A stretch of 64,000 bases of DNA, from contig NZ_RKRE01000002.1 of NCBI RefSeq assembly GCF_003815015.1, forward strand, positions 661,085 to 725,084, written 5' to 3'. The notes beneath the pieces are model-generated. The model saw only the letters and a program-made list of their open reading frames with translations, had not been told where the DNA came from and made no database searches. This document shows positions 42,561-52,139 of this stretch, piece by piece. A program made the position numbers and the translations under genes. The stretch is from Thermodesulfitimonas autotrophica (GTDB lineage: Bacteria; Bacillota; Desulfotomaculia; Desulfotomaculales; Ammonificaceae). Position 1 is the first letter of the stretch. Every line of letters starts with the position of its first letter.

Positions 42561-44168
42561 TTGCTGAGAGAAGCAGGGCTTGGAGAAGCGGCGCACCTTC
42601 CCCTGATGGCCCTTTTCGGCCTCATTTTGGGAACCTTTATGGGGGTTTTGGACGGAACCATCGTCAACGTGGCGCTGCCGCGGATGATGGCGGTCTTCAA
42701 CGCTACCACCAGCCAAATACAGTGGGTGCTGACGGTTTACCTCTTGGTCGGCGGCATGGTGATCCCCGCCACGGGTTATTTGGGTGACCGGTTCGGTTAC
42801 AAGCGGATGTATCTTTTTTGTATCGGCCTCTTTACCCTGAGCTCAATGCTTTGCGGTCTGGCGTGGAACGTGAATTCGCTCATCGTGGCGCGGGCGCTTC
42901 AGGCTATCGGCGGCGGGATGGTGATTCCGCTGAGTATGGCGATTGTTTACCAGATTTGGCCCCGCGAGAAGATCGGGTTAGCGATGAGTCTTTGGGGCGT
43001 GACCATGACCCTCGCTCCGGCGATTGGTCCTACGCTCGGGGGTTACCTGGTAGACAATTTTTCCTGGCGCTTAATCTTCTATATTAACCTTCCGGTGGGC
43101 CTTTTGACCGTCCTGGTTTCTGCCTTCTTCTTAACCGAAACGGAACAGATTGCTGACCGGAAATTAGATGTTTTGGGGCTTCTCTTAAGCTCAGTTTCCT
43201 GCTTCTTGCTTCTCCTTGCTCTGGATAAAGGGCAAGATTGGGGATGGAGCGCGCAGAGTACGGTTACACTTCTGGTAGCAGCATTCTTTGGTTTTCTGCT
43301 TTTCTTTTTCTGGGAGCTGAGCGTTCCGGAGCCGGTGATCGACGTACGCCTTTTGCGGAACGGGATTTTTTCGCTGGCTTTAGTTACCTCGAGCCTCGTG
43401 TCGGTAGCCCTTTTTTTGGGTGTTTTTCTCACCCCTCTCTTCACGCAGCAGGTTCAGGGCTATTCACCGACGCAGACGGGCTTGATTCTGATGCCTGCCG
43501 CTTTGGCTAGCGGGCTGATGATGCCTCTGGCTGGAAAACTCTTTGATCGTGTAGGGGCGGCCCTCCCCGGGATTTTGGGTTTAGCACTTATTTCGCTTAC
43601 TACGTACACCTTGCGCCACGTAACGGTGGATATGCCGGTGCAGTATTTGCAGCTCCTGCTTTCTGTTCGCGGTCTTGGTCTGGGCCTGGCGATGATGCCC
43701 TTGATGACGGCAGGGATGAATGCTGTGCCCCCACGTTTTACCGGGCAGGCCTCGGCTTTGATGAATGTAATTCGGCAGGTAGCGGCATCTTTCGGGATTT
43801 CCTTGGTCACCTACGTCTTTGAAAACCGGATGGTTTTTCACGGCGAGCGGTTAGCGGAGGGGGTAAGCCATCTGGCGCCGTTAGGCTACTTTTATTACTC
43901 GCAGGTGGCGGGCAAGGTGGGAGCGCTTTTGGGTCTGGCGGCGGCGCGGCCGGCCACTGAAGGCTTGTTGCAGGGGGCGATCCAAAAGCAGGCGGCTACG
44001 CTGGCGGTGGGGGATGCCTTCTTGGTGGCTACGGTTATAGCGCTTATGGCCCTACCGCTGGCCTTTGTTTTTACCAAGGGCCGCATCGATCTTGCACGGC
44101 AAGCAGCGGCGGCAGAGTTGGGAGACAGAGATGGTGGGGGGCCTCCTGCAATGGTCACGGAGGTATAG
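42561..44168 (+). CDS. DHA2-family (EmrB/QacA) drug:H+ antiporter
   Basis: 535-residue major-facilitator protein with 14 predicted membrane segments. GTIVNVALPRMMAVFNAT and the motif-A loop GYLGDRFGYKRM are present, as is the DHA2 motif-C-like GPTLGGYLVDNFSWRLIFYI. It exports drugs or other amphiphiles in exchange for protons. TTG start after GGAGGGAGAGG. It is the last gene of the marR-adaptor-adaptor-pump operon. Confidence 0.92.
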   Translation: MLREAGLGEAAHLPLMALFGLILGTFMGVLDGTIVNVALPRMMAVFNATTSQIQWVLTVYLLVGGMVIPATGYLGDRFGYKRMYLFCIGLFTLSSMLCGLAWNVNSLIVARALQAIGGGMVIPLSMAIVYQIWPREKIGLAMSLWGVTMTLAPAIGPTLGGYLVDNFSWRLIFYINLPVGLLTVLVSAFFLTETEQIADRKLDVLGLLLSSVSCFLLLLALDKGQDWGWSAQSTVTLLVAAFFGFLLFFFWELSVPEPVIDVRLLRNGIFSLALVTSSLVSVALFLGVFLTPLFTQQVQGYSPTQTGLILMPAALASGLMMPLAGKLFDRVGAALPGILGLALISLTTYTLRHVTVDMPVQYLQLLLSVRGLGLGLAMMPLMTAGMNAVPPRFTGQASALMNVIRQVAASFGISLVTYVFENRMVFHGERLAEGVSHLAPLGYFYYSQVAGKVGALLGLAAARPATEGLLQGAIQKQAATLAVGDAFLVATVIALMALPLAFVFTKGRIDLARQAAAAELGDRDGGGPPAMVTEV

Positions 44169-44259
44169 GAACCGTAGCGATACTTGGGCCCAGGCGGAAT
44201 AAACATAGGAGAGCGGCGCGGCAGGAAGCGCCCCAATTCGTGGCGAAAAACTATAAAGT

Positions 44260-44994
44260 ATGACGCAACGCATAAACATTCTTGGCGCCCCGGTTGATGC
44301 GGTTACCGTAGCGGCGGCCGTCGCGCGGGTAAGTGAACTGATCGCCCGCGGCGGAACGCACCAGGTGGTGACGCTCAACCCGGAATACCTTTACCGGGCC
44401 CAGAGAGAGCCTGACCTCCTGGCGATTGCCCGCGAAGCTTCCCTGGTTACGGCGGATGGGGTGGGAATCGTTTGGGCGGCTTCAGTCCACGGCTATAGCC
44501 TGCCGGAGCGAGTCACCGGAATCGACCTGCTGGTGGCCCTCTGCGACCGGGCGGCGGCAGAGGGGTGGCGGGTCTTCTTTTTGGGGGGGCAGCCCGGGGT
44601 GGCGGCCGCCGCGGCCAGCCGCTTGAAAGCAGAATATCCGGGGCTTATGATTGCGGGGGAGCACCACGGCTATTTTACCGCAGACGAAGAAGCTATGGTT
44701 TTGGAAAAGATTAAAGCGGCGGCCCCGCAGCTTTTGTTTGTGGGGCTGGGTGCCCCCAAGCAGGAACGCTGGATTTACAAGTACCGCCAGCAACTTGGCA
44801 ACGTTGTGGCGATGGGTGTTGGCGGGAGCTTTGACGTGTTGAGCGGCCGCACCAAACGAGCGCCGGCGTGGATGCAGCGCTGGGGCTTAGAATGGCTCGG
44901 CCGCCTTTTTTACGAGCCGCACCGCTGGCGCAGGATGCTTGTCCTGCCACGTTTCGCCCTGCTTGTTCTCCGGGCGGTGAAGGGAAATCCTTGA
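44260..44994 (+). CDS. wecG: WecG/TagA/CpsF-family glycosyltransferase
   Basis: Family 26 glycosyltransferase, 244 residues. It typically adds N-acetylmannosamine or a related sugar to lipid-linked GlcNAc in wall polymer or capsule synthesis. Motifs: VTLNPEYLYRAQ, VTADGVGIVWAA, and FVGLGAPKQERWIY. ATG start. The sugar is not fixed by sequence. csaB overlaps its stop, giving a short wall-polymer operon. Confidence 0.9.
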   Translation: MTQRINILGAPVDAVTVAAAVARVSELIARGGTHQVVTLNPEYLYRAQREPDLLAIAREASLVTADGVGIVWAASVHGYSLPERVTGIDLLVALCDRAAAEGWRVFFLGGQPGVAAAAASRLKAEYPGLMIAGEHHGYFTADEEAMVLEKIKAAAPQLLFVGLGAPKQERWIYKYRQQLGNVVAMGVGGSFDVLSGRTKRAPAWMQRWGLEWLGRLFYEPHRWRRMLVLPRFALLVLRAVKGNP

Positions 44995-46142
44995 GCCGTA
45001 AACGGTTCCTCCGGTGGAGGAAAGCGGCGCTGCGGCGGCTGGTAGAGGCAGAGCAAAGGGGTAGCAAGGTGCCCAAGGTGGTTATCTCAGGATATTACGG
45101 CTTTGGGAACTGCGGCGACGAGGCGATGCTTTTCGCCATCGTCTCGCAGCTCCGCAGGCGGGTACCGGCTGTCGAGTTGGTGGTCCTGTCCCAGCAGCCT
45201 GCCGCAACGGCCCGGGATTTTGGGGTGCGGGCTGTCGACCGCCGGGATTTTGCGCTCATTTGGCGGGAGCTAGGGGACGCCGACCTGCTGTTGAGCGGCG
45301 GGGGGAGTCTCTTTCAGGACGTGACCAGCCCCCAAAGCGTCTTTTATTACGCCGCGATCGTCCTTATGGCTTGGCTGCGGGGAAAGAAGATCTGCCTTTA
45401 CGGGCAGGGCATCGGGCCGCTCAACCGCCGGATCAGCCGGATTTTAGTCAAAAAAGTAGTCGAACTGGCCGACTTGGTGACGGTACGTGACCCCGGCTCC
45501 TTGCAAGAGCTGCGCTCTTTAGGTGTCAAGCGCCCGGTCCACGTCACCGCCGATCCCGTGCTTGGGCTTACCATTCCCGAGAGCGCTGCCGCCCGCGGGA
45601 AAGAATTGCTGGGCGCTGCTGGCATTGGCATGGCACCGCTGGTCGGTATCTCGCTGCGCCGCTGGCCCCGGGTGGAAAGGGTGCTGCCCGCGGTGGCGCA
45701 GGCGGTCGCAAGGTTGATGGCCGAGGGCTGGCAAGCGGTCCTGCTCCCCCTTCATCCCGACGATTACAGGGTACTCGCGGCACTCCGAGAGGAGCTTGGC
45801 GGCGCACCCCGGCTGCTGAAAATCGAGGGTTTTCATGACCTGATGGCTATTGCCGGCCGGCTCAACTTGGGCATCGGTATGCGGCTCCATTTTTTGATTT
45901 TCGCCACGCTTGCGGGCGTGCCTGCCGTGGGATTGAGTTACGACCCGAAAGTGGCACGCTTCATGGCGGCAGCAGGTTTACCGGCAATCAGCACCGACGA
46001 GGTGACGCCGGCGAAACTGGTGGAGGCGGTGGAGGATTTGTGCGCGCGGGATGTGACGTGCGGTCTTGCCGCGCGGGTAAGTGAGCTTAAGGCGCTGGCG
46101 GAAGAGAATGCCGATCTGGTGGCGGCGCTTATGTCCCGGTAG
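44991..46142 (+). CDS. csaB: Polysaccharide pyruvyltransferase CsaB
   Basis: Adds a ketal-linked pyruvyl group to secondary cell-wall polysaccharide, which in Firmicutes is the anchor for SLH-domain S-layer proteins. Motifs: VVISGYYGFGNCGDEAML near the N-terminus, LLSGGGSLFQDVTSPQS, and GIGMRLHFLIFA near the C-terminus. The TTG at 44991 overlaps wecG and gives 383 residues. A GTG at 45069, after AGGGG, gives 357 residues, nearer the family norm, and may be the real start. Confidence 0.9.
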   Translation: MSRKRFLRWRKAALRRLVEAEQRGSKVPKVVISGYYGFGNCGDEAMLFAIVSQLRRRVPAVELVVLSQQPAATARDFGVRAVDRRDFALIWRELGDADLLLSGGGSLFQDVTSPQSVFYYAAIVLMAWLRGKKICLYGQGIGPLNRRISRILVKKVVELADLVTVRDPGSLQELRSLGVKRPVHVTADPVLGLTIPESAAARGKELLGAAGIGMAPLVGISLRRWPRVERVLPAVAQAVARLMAEGWQAVLLPLHPDDYRVLAALREELGGAPRLLKIEGFHDLMAIAGRLNLGIGMRLHFLIFATLAGVPAVGLSYDPKVARFMAAAGLPAISTDEVTPAKLVEAVEDLCARDVTCGLAARVSELKALAEENADLVAALMSR

Positions 46143-46244
46143 CATCCCTTTTGCGGCCCTGAAGGGGCGCTGCTGTTATCCCGGTGACCGCTGGGGGGCT
46201 CGCTGCAAAAGGATCGGGGGTGCAGGAACGCCGGGGGCTGCCGG

Positions 46245-47720
46245 TCATTTTGGCGCCTGCTCTGCGGCAAGGCGCGGGAGGGCTAAAAGGAAGCCGAGGA
46301 ACACCCAAAAGAGGGTGCTCATCAGCGGCGTTTCGAAGATGTTTTCCACGAGATTATGGAGGAGCACGGCGGTAAGGCCGCTAAGTAAAGCGGCGGCAAG
46401 CGTTTTCTCGGCGGGAGTTACCACGGCGGCGCAGGCGCGGTAGCCGGCACGCCAGGCGGAGACGAGCAGGAAGAAAAGTGCTCCCAGGCCGATAAGGCCG
46501 GTTTCGGCTGCCGTTTTGAGGTAAAAATTATCGACATAAAAGCTCCCGGGAATGGCGCGCGCAGCGACGGCACCGCCAAAACGGCCGAGTCCTTCGCCCG
46601 TAAGCGGGTGCTGCCAGAGCTTATCTAAAGCCGCCTGCCAGCGGGCGATGCGCCCGGAGCGCTGGCTGGAGACGAGGTAGCCGGAGGAAAAAAGGTAGAG
46701 AAGGCGCCCGGCAATGCCTGGGGAGACTGCCGGTGCGGCGAGCGCGGCTGTGGCTAAGAGCGCGAGCAGCGCGGGCCGCGTCATCGCCGCGAAGAGCACA
46801 AGCCCAAGAAAAGCGGCAAGCCAAGCGCCGCGCGAGAAGGTTACGAGGAGGCAGACGGCAACAGCGGCGCTGGCTGCGGCGTAACCGGCGCGGGAAGCCC
46901 GGGAGCCAGCGGTGAAAAAACCGGCGCACGCAAGCGGTAGGACCAGCGCAAGGAGGGAGCCCAGGACGTTGGGGCTGCCGATAACCGAGAAAGCGCGAGT
47001 CCTAACACCTGCCTCCGCCTGATCGATCCAGCTCTGGGGTACGGGGACGCCGGCGATGTACTGCCCGATGCCGTAAAGCGCGATGACGGTGCAGGTGGCG
47101 ACGAAAAAGGCGGTAAGGGTTCTGACCTGACCGGTTCGGTCCGGGAGGTTAAGCGCCACAAGGAACCAAAGAACGTATTCGAGATAGACGCGGGCCCCCT
47201 CGACCGCAACGCCGGTCTCGGGGGAACGGATGAGGGCCAGGAAAATGAAGGTACCGCAGAAAAGATAGAGCGGCAGCCCGAGCTCGGAGGAGCGCCAGGC
47301 ACCAATCCCGCGGTAAAAGAGGCGTCCGGCTATGAGGAGAAGTCCCAGGAAGAGGAGGATCTCATCCCAGGTGCCCGCCAGGCCCCCGGGGTCGCCGCCG
47401 CGGCGCAGGGCGAAATCGATTAGGGGATAGGCGGTAGCCGCAAAAAGCAGCAGCCAGGCTTTTTCTGCGGCCAGGGCGAGCAAGCGGCTCTCCCTCACGG
47501 TGGCCCGGCTTGCTGCCGCCAGAGGCTGTGCCGGCCGGCGCAAGGCTGCCGGAAAGCCGCTAGCGAGTAAAGAGGGCGTGGCGCCAAGCCAGAAAGGTTC
47601 ACTGTGTAACCACCGGCAGATGCGGCTGTGGGCCCATGCCGCCCGGATTTTGCGGAGAAACTGACAGAGAATGCTTGTGGCGGTTAAATCTTGTGCGCTT
47701 ACCAGAAATAAAACCTCCAT
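46245..47720 (-). CDS. O-antigen ligase (Wzy_C) family membrane protein
   Basis: 491-residue polytopic membrane protein with about 11-12 segments. The central part has TFSRGAWLAAFLGLVL and the loop GRIARWQAALDKLWQHPLTGEGLGRFG, typical of the Wzy/WaaL ligase family that joins or polymerises lipid-linked glycans. The N-terminal 80 residues are variable. The ATG start has no classical ribosome binding site ahead; GGAGG lies just inside the frame. It is convergent with csaB, with no gene in between. Confidence 0.85.
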   Translation of the reverse strand: MEVLFLVSAQDLTATSILCQFLRKIRAAWAHSRICRWLHSEPFWLGATPSLLASGFPAALRRPAQPLAAASRATVRESRLLALAAEKAWLLLFAATAYPLIDFALRRGGDPGGLAGTWDEILLFLGLLLIAGRLFYRGIGAWRSSELGLPLYLFCGTFIFLALIRSPETGVAVEGARVYLEYVLWFLVALNLPDRTGQVRTLTAFFVATCTVIALYGIGQYIAGVPVPQSWIDQAEAGVRTRAFSVIGSPNVLGSLLALVLPLACAGFFTAGSRASRAGYAAASAAVAVCLLVTFSRGAWLAAFLGLVLFAAMTRPALLALLATAALAAPAVSPGIAGRLLYLFSSGYLVSSQRSGRIARWQAALDKLWQHPLTGEGLGRFGGAVAARAIPGSFYVDNFYLKTAAETGLIGLGALFFLLVSAWRAGYRACAAVVTPAEKTLAAALLSGLTAVLLHNLVENIFETPLMSTLFWVFLGFLLALPRLAAEQAPK

Positions 47721-47895
47721 TTTTCTTTTGCTAAATGATATTATAAGGTTTGTGGTCGAGCAAAGCCACCGGCTAAGATACGGAAAATTGCGGCGACCAT
47801 TGCAAAATCAGCCAAGGCATTAACATAGCGCTGTTGCTGCAAATCGCCGGTATCCGAAGTTAGCTTCGCGACGGCTTGTGGGAGGACAGGATCTT

Positions 47896-49008
47896 TTGCG
47901 GCAGATAAAGGTGCTGCACGTTATCGGGGGAGGGGAGTTCGGGGGTGCCGAACGGCACATATTAACCCTTTTTAAGGCGTTTGATCCCCGGGAAGTTCTT
48001 CTCGAGGCGGCCTGCCTCTTCCCGGTGCCCTTTGCGCCCTTGGCGCGGGCGGAGGGAATGAAGGTAACCGTCCTGCCGATGCGCAGCAAGCTCGACCTCA
48101 CCATCGTCCGGAAGCTGCGTGAAATCCTTTCGGGCTACGATATCCTTCACACGCACGGGGTGCGGGCCAATTTTTTGGGCCGCCTGGCGGCGCGCGGAAC
48201 CGGTTTGCCGGTAGTTTCCACGGTACACAGTCTCCTTTCCCTCGATTACCCGCATCCGGTGAGCCGGTTGTTAAACTCGCTTTGCGAGCGGTATACGCGG
48301 GGAATGACGGACCATTTCATCGCCGTTTCGGCTTTCTTGGCTGCCGCCCTGGAAAAGGAGGGGGTACCCCGCGAGAAAGTAAGTGTGGTTTATAACGGCA
48401 TCGCACCAGCTGCCGGGGATGCGGGGATGGAAGCAACGTTGCGGGAGCGCTTCTCCCTTCCTAAAGATGTGCCGCTGATCGCAGCGGTAGGACGACTCCA
48501 CCGGGTGAAGGGGCACCATTATTTTATCGCCGCGGCCGCGCAAGTCCTGGAGCGGTACCCGCAGGCGCGCTTTTTGGTCGTCGGCTCGGGGCCTGAGCGT
48601 GCCAGCCTTGAGAGCCTGGTAGCGAAACTGGGATTATCGGGGAAAGTCTTATTCACGGGTTTTGTTGCGGACATCCGAAAACATTATGGCGAGTTTACCC
48701 TTCTCGTCCTGGCTTCCCTTTCGGAAGGGCTGCCCCTTACCGTCCTGGAAGCCTTCCTGAGCGGGACGCCCGTAGTAGCTACCCGGGTGGGGGGCTTGCC
48801 GGAGGTGATCCGGGAAGGGGAGACGGGCATCCTGGTACCGCCGGCAGATGCCGGGGCGCTTGCGGCAGGCATCTGCCGGGTGCTGGATGATCCTGCTGCG
48901 GCGCGGGCGATGGCTACGCGCGGGCGGGAGCTTGTGGAGCGCGAATTTTCCGCCCGGCGGATGGCGGCGGAGACACTGGCGGTTTACCGGAGGGTTTTGA
49001 AATCCTGA
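47896..49008 (+). CDS. Glycosyltransferase family 4-type
   Basis: 370-residue GT-B fold glycosyltransferase. KVLHVIGGGEFGGAERHILTL at the N-terminus, YNGIAPAAGD, VGRLHRVKGHHYFIAAA, and the C-terminal SLSEGLPLTVLEAFLSGTPVVAT with the nucleotide-sugar Glu are seen. TTG at 47896 with GGGAGGACA ahead is preferred to a GTG six codons earlier. The following GT overlaps by one base. Acceptor and sugar are unknown. Confidence 0.9.
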   Translation: MRQIKVLHVIGGGEFGGAERHILTLFKAFDPREVLLEAACLFPVPFAPLARAEGMKVTVLPMRSKLDLTIVRKLREILSGYDILHTHGVRANFLGRLAARGTGLPVVSTVHSLLSLDYPHPVSRLLNSLCERYTRGMTDHFIAVSAFLAAALEKEGVPREKVSVVYNGIAPAAGDAGMEATLRERFSLPKDVPLIAAVGRLHRVKGHHYFIAAAAQVLERYPQARFLVVGSGPERASLESLVAKLGLSGKVLFTGFVADIRKHYGEFTLLVLASLSEGLPLTVLEAFLSGTPVVATRVGGLPEVIREGETGILVPPADAGALAAGICRVLDDPAAARAMATRGRELVEREFSARRMAAETLAVYRRVLKS

Positions 49009-50186
49009 TGGCGCAATTAAGGAACCAGGAAATCATCTGTGTTTCTTCGGTTGACTGGGATCCGATCTGGACGCGGAAGCAGCAGATCATGTCCCGGCTC
49101 GACCCTTCGAACCGGATCCTTTACGTTGAGCCGCCGGGGACGCTTATTTCGCCGCTGAAGGATCCTTCTTTCTGGCGCAAGTGGCGTCCGTGGGGCTGGT
49201 TTGCCGGGCGGCCGCGGCCGAATATCTTTCTCTTTCACCCGCCGGTGGTTCTCCCTTTCGGCAACCTTTACCCGCTGGTGGCCAGGGTGAACCAGTACTG
49301 GCTGGCCTTCTGGCTGCGGCAGGCCGTGCGGCGGCTCGGGATGAAGCGGCCCATTCTTTGGACCTACCTGCCGGGAACCGCTACTCTGGCGCGCTTGATC
49401 GAGCATAAACTCCTCGTTTACGACTGTGTCGACGAACACGGGGCGTATAAGGGGCTGGTGCGGGAAGAAGCGGTCTGGGAGCAAGAAAAGGAGCTTCTCC
49501 AGCGCACCGACGTCACTTTCGTTACCGCGCCCGGTCTTTACGAACGGCGGAAAGATTACGCCCGGCGCATTTATTACCTTCCGAATGCGGCCGACGTGGT
49601 GCATTTCAGTAAGGCGGCGGCCCCGGCGACGGTGGTGCCCGAGGAAATTGAGCGTTTGCCGCGGCCCCGCCTCTGCTTTGTAGGCGTCATCCAGGAATGG
49701 GTGGACACCGCGCTCCTCGCTTACGTGGCGCGGGAGCGGCCGGACTGGTCCCTGATCCTCATTGGTCCCGTGGCGCCCGGTGTTCGACTGCACGGGCTCG
49801 ACCAGATGCCTAACGTTTTTTTGCTCGGGAGAAAGCCAAAAGAGGCGCTGCCGAACTACCTCAAGGGCTGTGACGTCTGTCTCAACGTTTTTCGGCCGAG
49901 CGCCCTGACGGCGAACGTGAGCCCGCTCAAATTTTACGAGTACCTCGCTTCGGGGCGTCCGGTGGTAAGCACGGATATGCCAGCAGTCCGGGAGTTCGCC
50001 GATATTGTGGCGATAGCGAAGGACGGGCCAGGGTTTGTGCGAGCGGTGGAAGAAACGCTCGCCATAGAAAACGAGGCGCGGCAAAGAGAGCGGCTGCTGC
50101 GGGCCCGGGAGCACTCCTGGGAGGCGCGGGCGGCCTTCATGGAAGAAAAGATTGCGGAAGCACTTGCAGAAAAGGAGCAGGGTTAG
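49008..50186 (+). CDS. Glycosyltransferase family 1-type
   Basis: 392-residue glycosyltransferase of the group-1 class, start TGATG overlap with the preceding one. It begins MAQLRNQEIICVSSVDWDP and contains ILYVEPPGTLISPL, LVYDCVDEHGAYKG (typical of this subfamily), FRPSALTANVSPLKFYEYLASG and RPVVSTDMPAVREF. The C-terminal helix is rich in Glu and Arg. The sugar is unknown. It is likely coupled with the next gene, a UDP-sugar dehydrogenase. Confidence 0.9.
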   Translation: MAQLRNQEIICVSSVDWDPIWTRKQQIMSRLDPSNRILYVEPPGTLISPLKDPSFWRKWRPWGWFAGRPRPNIFLFHPPVVLPFGNLYPLVARVNQYWLAFWLRQAVRRLGMKRPILWTYLPGTATLARLIEHKLLVYDCVDEHGAYKGLVREEAVWEQEKELLQRTDVTFVTAPGLYERRKDYARRIYYLPNAADVVHFSKAAAPATVVPEEIERLPRPRLCFVGVIQEWVDTALLAYVARERPDWSLILIGPVAPGVRLHGLDQMPNVFLLGRKPKEALPNYLKGCDVCLNVFRPSALTANVSPLKFYEYLASGRPVVSTDMPAVREFADIVAIAKDGPGFVRAVEETLAIENEARQRERLLRAREHSWEARAAFMEEKIAEALAEKEQG

Positions 50187-50187
50187 G

Positions 50188-51492
50188 ATGTCGGAGCAGT
50201 ACTTCAGGGAAATCGCCGTTTTTGGGCTGGGGTTCGTGGGCCTGCCCCTCTCGCTCTGTTTTACGCTCGCCAACTGCAAAGTGACCGGGGTAGACGTGAA
50301 CGCCGCTTTAGTCGAAGAGATTAATAGCGGTATCACCTACCACCAGGAACGGTACAGGGGCATCCCCATCCAAGAGATCCTCCGCCGGGAACTGGCCAGG
50401 GGCTCTTTCAAGGCGACCACCGATCCCCGCGAGGCGTTGGAAAATGTCCGGGACATCATCGTTACTGTGGGGCTCCCGGTGGTAGCGGGGCAACCCGACC
50501 CCGGTCCGCTTGTAGCTTGCCTGGAGAGTATCGCGCAGGGGCTCAAGCCGGGAGACCTTGTCTTAGTGCGCAGCACCCTCGTTCCGGGCATGATGCGGGA
50601 GGTTGTGAAGCCGCTCCTGGAAAAAAGCGGACTTCAGGCGGGCCGCGACTTTTACTTAGGTTACGCGCCGGAGCGGATTGCGGAAGGCCGGGCTTTTGAG
50701 GAGTTTGTCACGATGCCGGTGGTGGTGAGCGGCATCAATCAGGAGAGCCTGGAAGAGGCGGCAGGGCTTATTGGTCTCATCACGCGCGCCGAAATCATCC
50801 CGGCCTCTTCCTTCGAGGCGGCCGAGGTCGCCAAGCTTATCGAAAACATTTCCCGGGATGTGAATATCGCCCTGGTAAACGAGCTGAGTACGGTTACGCA
50901 AGCACTTGGGCTCAACGTCTTTGAGGTGGTACGGCTGGCTAACACGCATAAGCGGGTGAAACTGCTGCAGCCGGGGCCCGGCGTGGGCGGCTACTGCCTC
51001 CCGAACGCCTACCATTACCTGGCACCCGCCGCGCGTAAGGCTGGCTTACAGCTGGAACTTATGCCGGCGGCGCGCCGGGTGAATGATGCGATGCCCCGGC
51101 GGGTGGCGGACATGGTCCTGCGGCTCCTGCCCGTGCCGCCAGCGCAGGCGCGGGTGGCCGTGCTGGGCCTGGCGATGAAGGACTATTCCAGCGACTGCCG
51201 TTTTTCCCCCGCGGTCAAAGTGGCGGAGGCGCTACAGGAGAGCGGGGTGATGGTTCGTGCTTTCGACCCGGTCGTGCCGCCGACTTACCCGTTTCAAGTT
51301 GATTCGCTGGAAAAGGCGCTTGACGGGGCGCACGGGGCCGTTATCCTGGCGCGACAGCAGGGTTTGCCGCCGGAAGACCCCACGGTTTTCGCCCGTTTCC
51401 TGGATGGGGCCGGCCCGTTTGTCGTGGATGCTAAAAACGCTTACCCGCATCCCGCGGCTCGGGAACTGCCGGTGCGGATTGTGCCGCTTTAG
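50188..51492 (+). CDS. Nucleotide-sugar dehydrogenase (UDP-ManNAc/UDP-Glc type)
   Basis: 434-residue enzyme oxidising the C6 hydroxyl of a UDP-sugar to a uronic acid with two NAD+. The N-terminal Rossmann motif VFGLGFVGLPLSLCF, the central APERIAEGRAFEEF, and the catalytic-Cys loop GPGVGGYCLPN are present. The last motif differs from the usual GGxCxPxDP by lacking the Asp-Pro. ATG start just after the previous gene. The most likely product is an N-acetylmannosaminuronate or glucuronate donor. Confidence 0.88.
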   Translation: MSEQYFREIAVFGLGFVGLPLSLCFTLANCKVTGVDVNAALVEEINSGITYHQERYRGIPIQEILRRELARGSFKATTDPREALENVRDIIVTVGLPVVAGQPDPGPLVACLESIAQGLKPGDLVLVRSTLVPGMMREVVKPLLEKSGLQAGRDFYLGYAPERIAEGRAFEEFVTMPVVVSGINQESLEEAAGLIGLITRAEIIPASSFEAAEVAKLIENISRDVNIALVNELSTVTQALGLNVFEVVRLANTHKRVKLLQPGPGVGGYCLPNAYHYLAPAARKAGLQLELMPAARRVNDAMPRRVADMVLRLLPVPPAQARVAVLGLAMKDYSSDCRFSPAVKVAEALQESGVMVRAFDPVVPPTYPFQVDSLEKALDGAHGAVILARQQGLPPEDPTVFARFLDGAGPFVVDAKNAYPHPAARELPVRIVPL

Positions 51493-51551
51493 GCGCGAAG
51501 CGCGATGCTAAGCGACAGCAAATGACTAAAAGCGGGCAAAACGTAAAAATT

Positions 51552-52055
51552 TTACGGTGCCGGCTTGTCCTGGGAAGGAATAAGTGTTACTTTAATGATA
51601 GTGCCTTTGAATTCGTAGGTAAGCGATTTAAGGAAATAGTCACGCCCTGCCCGGATTTCCTGGTTGCCAAGCTTGATCTGGGCGGTAGTGATGGGGATGC
51701 TTCCCTCAAGGGTGACCACCAGGTCTTTGAAATAGGGGTCGCGGGCCGCAACCTTCCGGCCGGCGGCATCCGTTTCGGTGGAAAAGGCCGGTTCGACGGT
51801 TACGTGCTTAACCGTTACCGGAACATAGTTAGCGCCGGCAACCATCCGGTCGCCCACCTTGACCATGCGGGCGCTTTCGGGCGGGAGGGCGGGGACGCGA
51901 ACGACGAACTGAACCTCCGTGGGCGGCGTGTAGGTTTTTGGGAGGAGAAGTTTGTATACTGCCCCGGCGATAATCAGAAGCACGACCAGGATTACGGTGG
52001 CGTCGATGACGTTGACTAAACCGAAAATTTTACCTTTTTCGTCTAACAGGCGCAT
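51552..52055 (-). CDS. DUF4330 family membrane-anchored protein
   Basis: 167-residue protein with one N-terminal helix (about 11-32, LVNVIDATVILVVLLIIAGA) and an extracellular beta-rich domain, the DUF4330 pattern. Function unknown. ATG at 52055 with AAAGGAGG 6 nt ahead; an upstream ATG at 52079 lacks family support. It is divergent from the LytR-CpsA-Psr gene. The location in the wall-polymer region suggests an envelope role. Confidence 0.78.
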   Translation of the reverse strand: MRLLDEKGKIFGLVNVIDATVILVVLLIIAGAVYKLLLPKTYTPPTEVQFVVRVPALPPESARMVKVGDRMVAGANYVPVTVKHVTVEPAFSTETDAAGRKVAARDPYFKDLVVTLEGSIPITTAQIKLGNQEIRAGRDYFLKSLTYEFKGTIIKVTLIPSQDKPAP

Positions 52056-52088
52056 GAAGGGCCTCCTTTTTGGGCTCATCTTTTATAA

Positions 52089-52117
52089 TTTATAAAGGGT
52101 AAGGCGAAGATCGTCAA
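52089..52117 (-). promoter_or_regulatory. promoter of the DUF4330 gene
   Basis: On the reverse strand TTGACG (52112-52117), 17 bp, TATAAA (52089-52094). Confidence 0.6.
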
Positions 52118-52139
52118 CGAGTTTTTTGGGGGAGAAATT

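Noticed and set aside
49017..50336. 439-codon open frame on the - strand
   Set aside because: Lies fully opposite two clear + strand genes (a glycosyltransferase and the start of the UDP-sugar dehydrogenase). Its translation is Arg/Pro/His-rich with no motif, as expected for an antisense shadow in GC-rich DNA.
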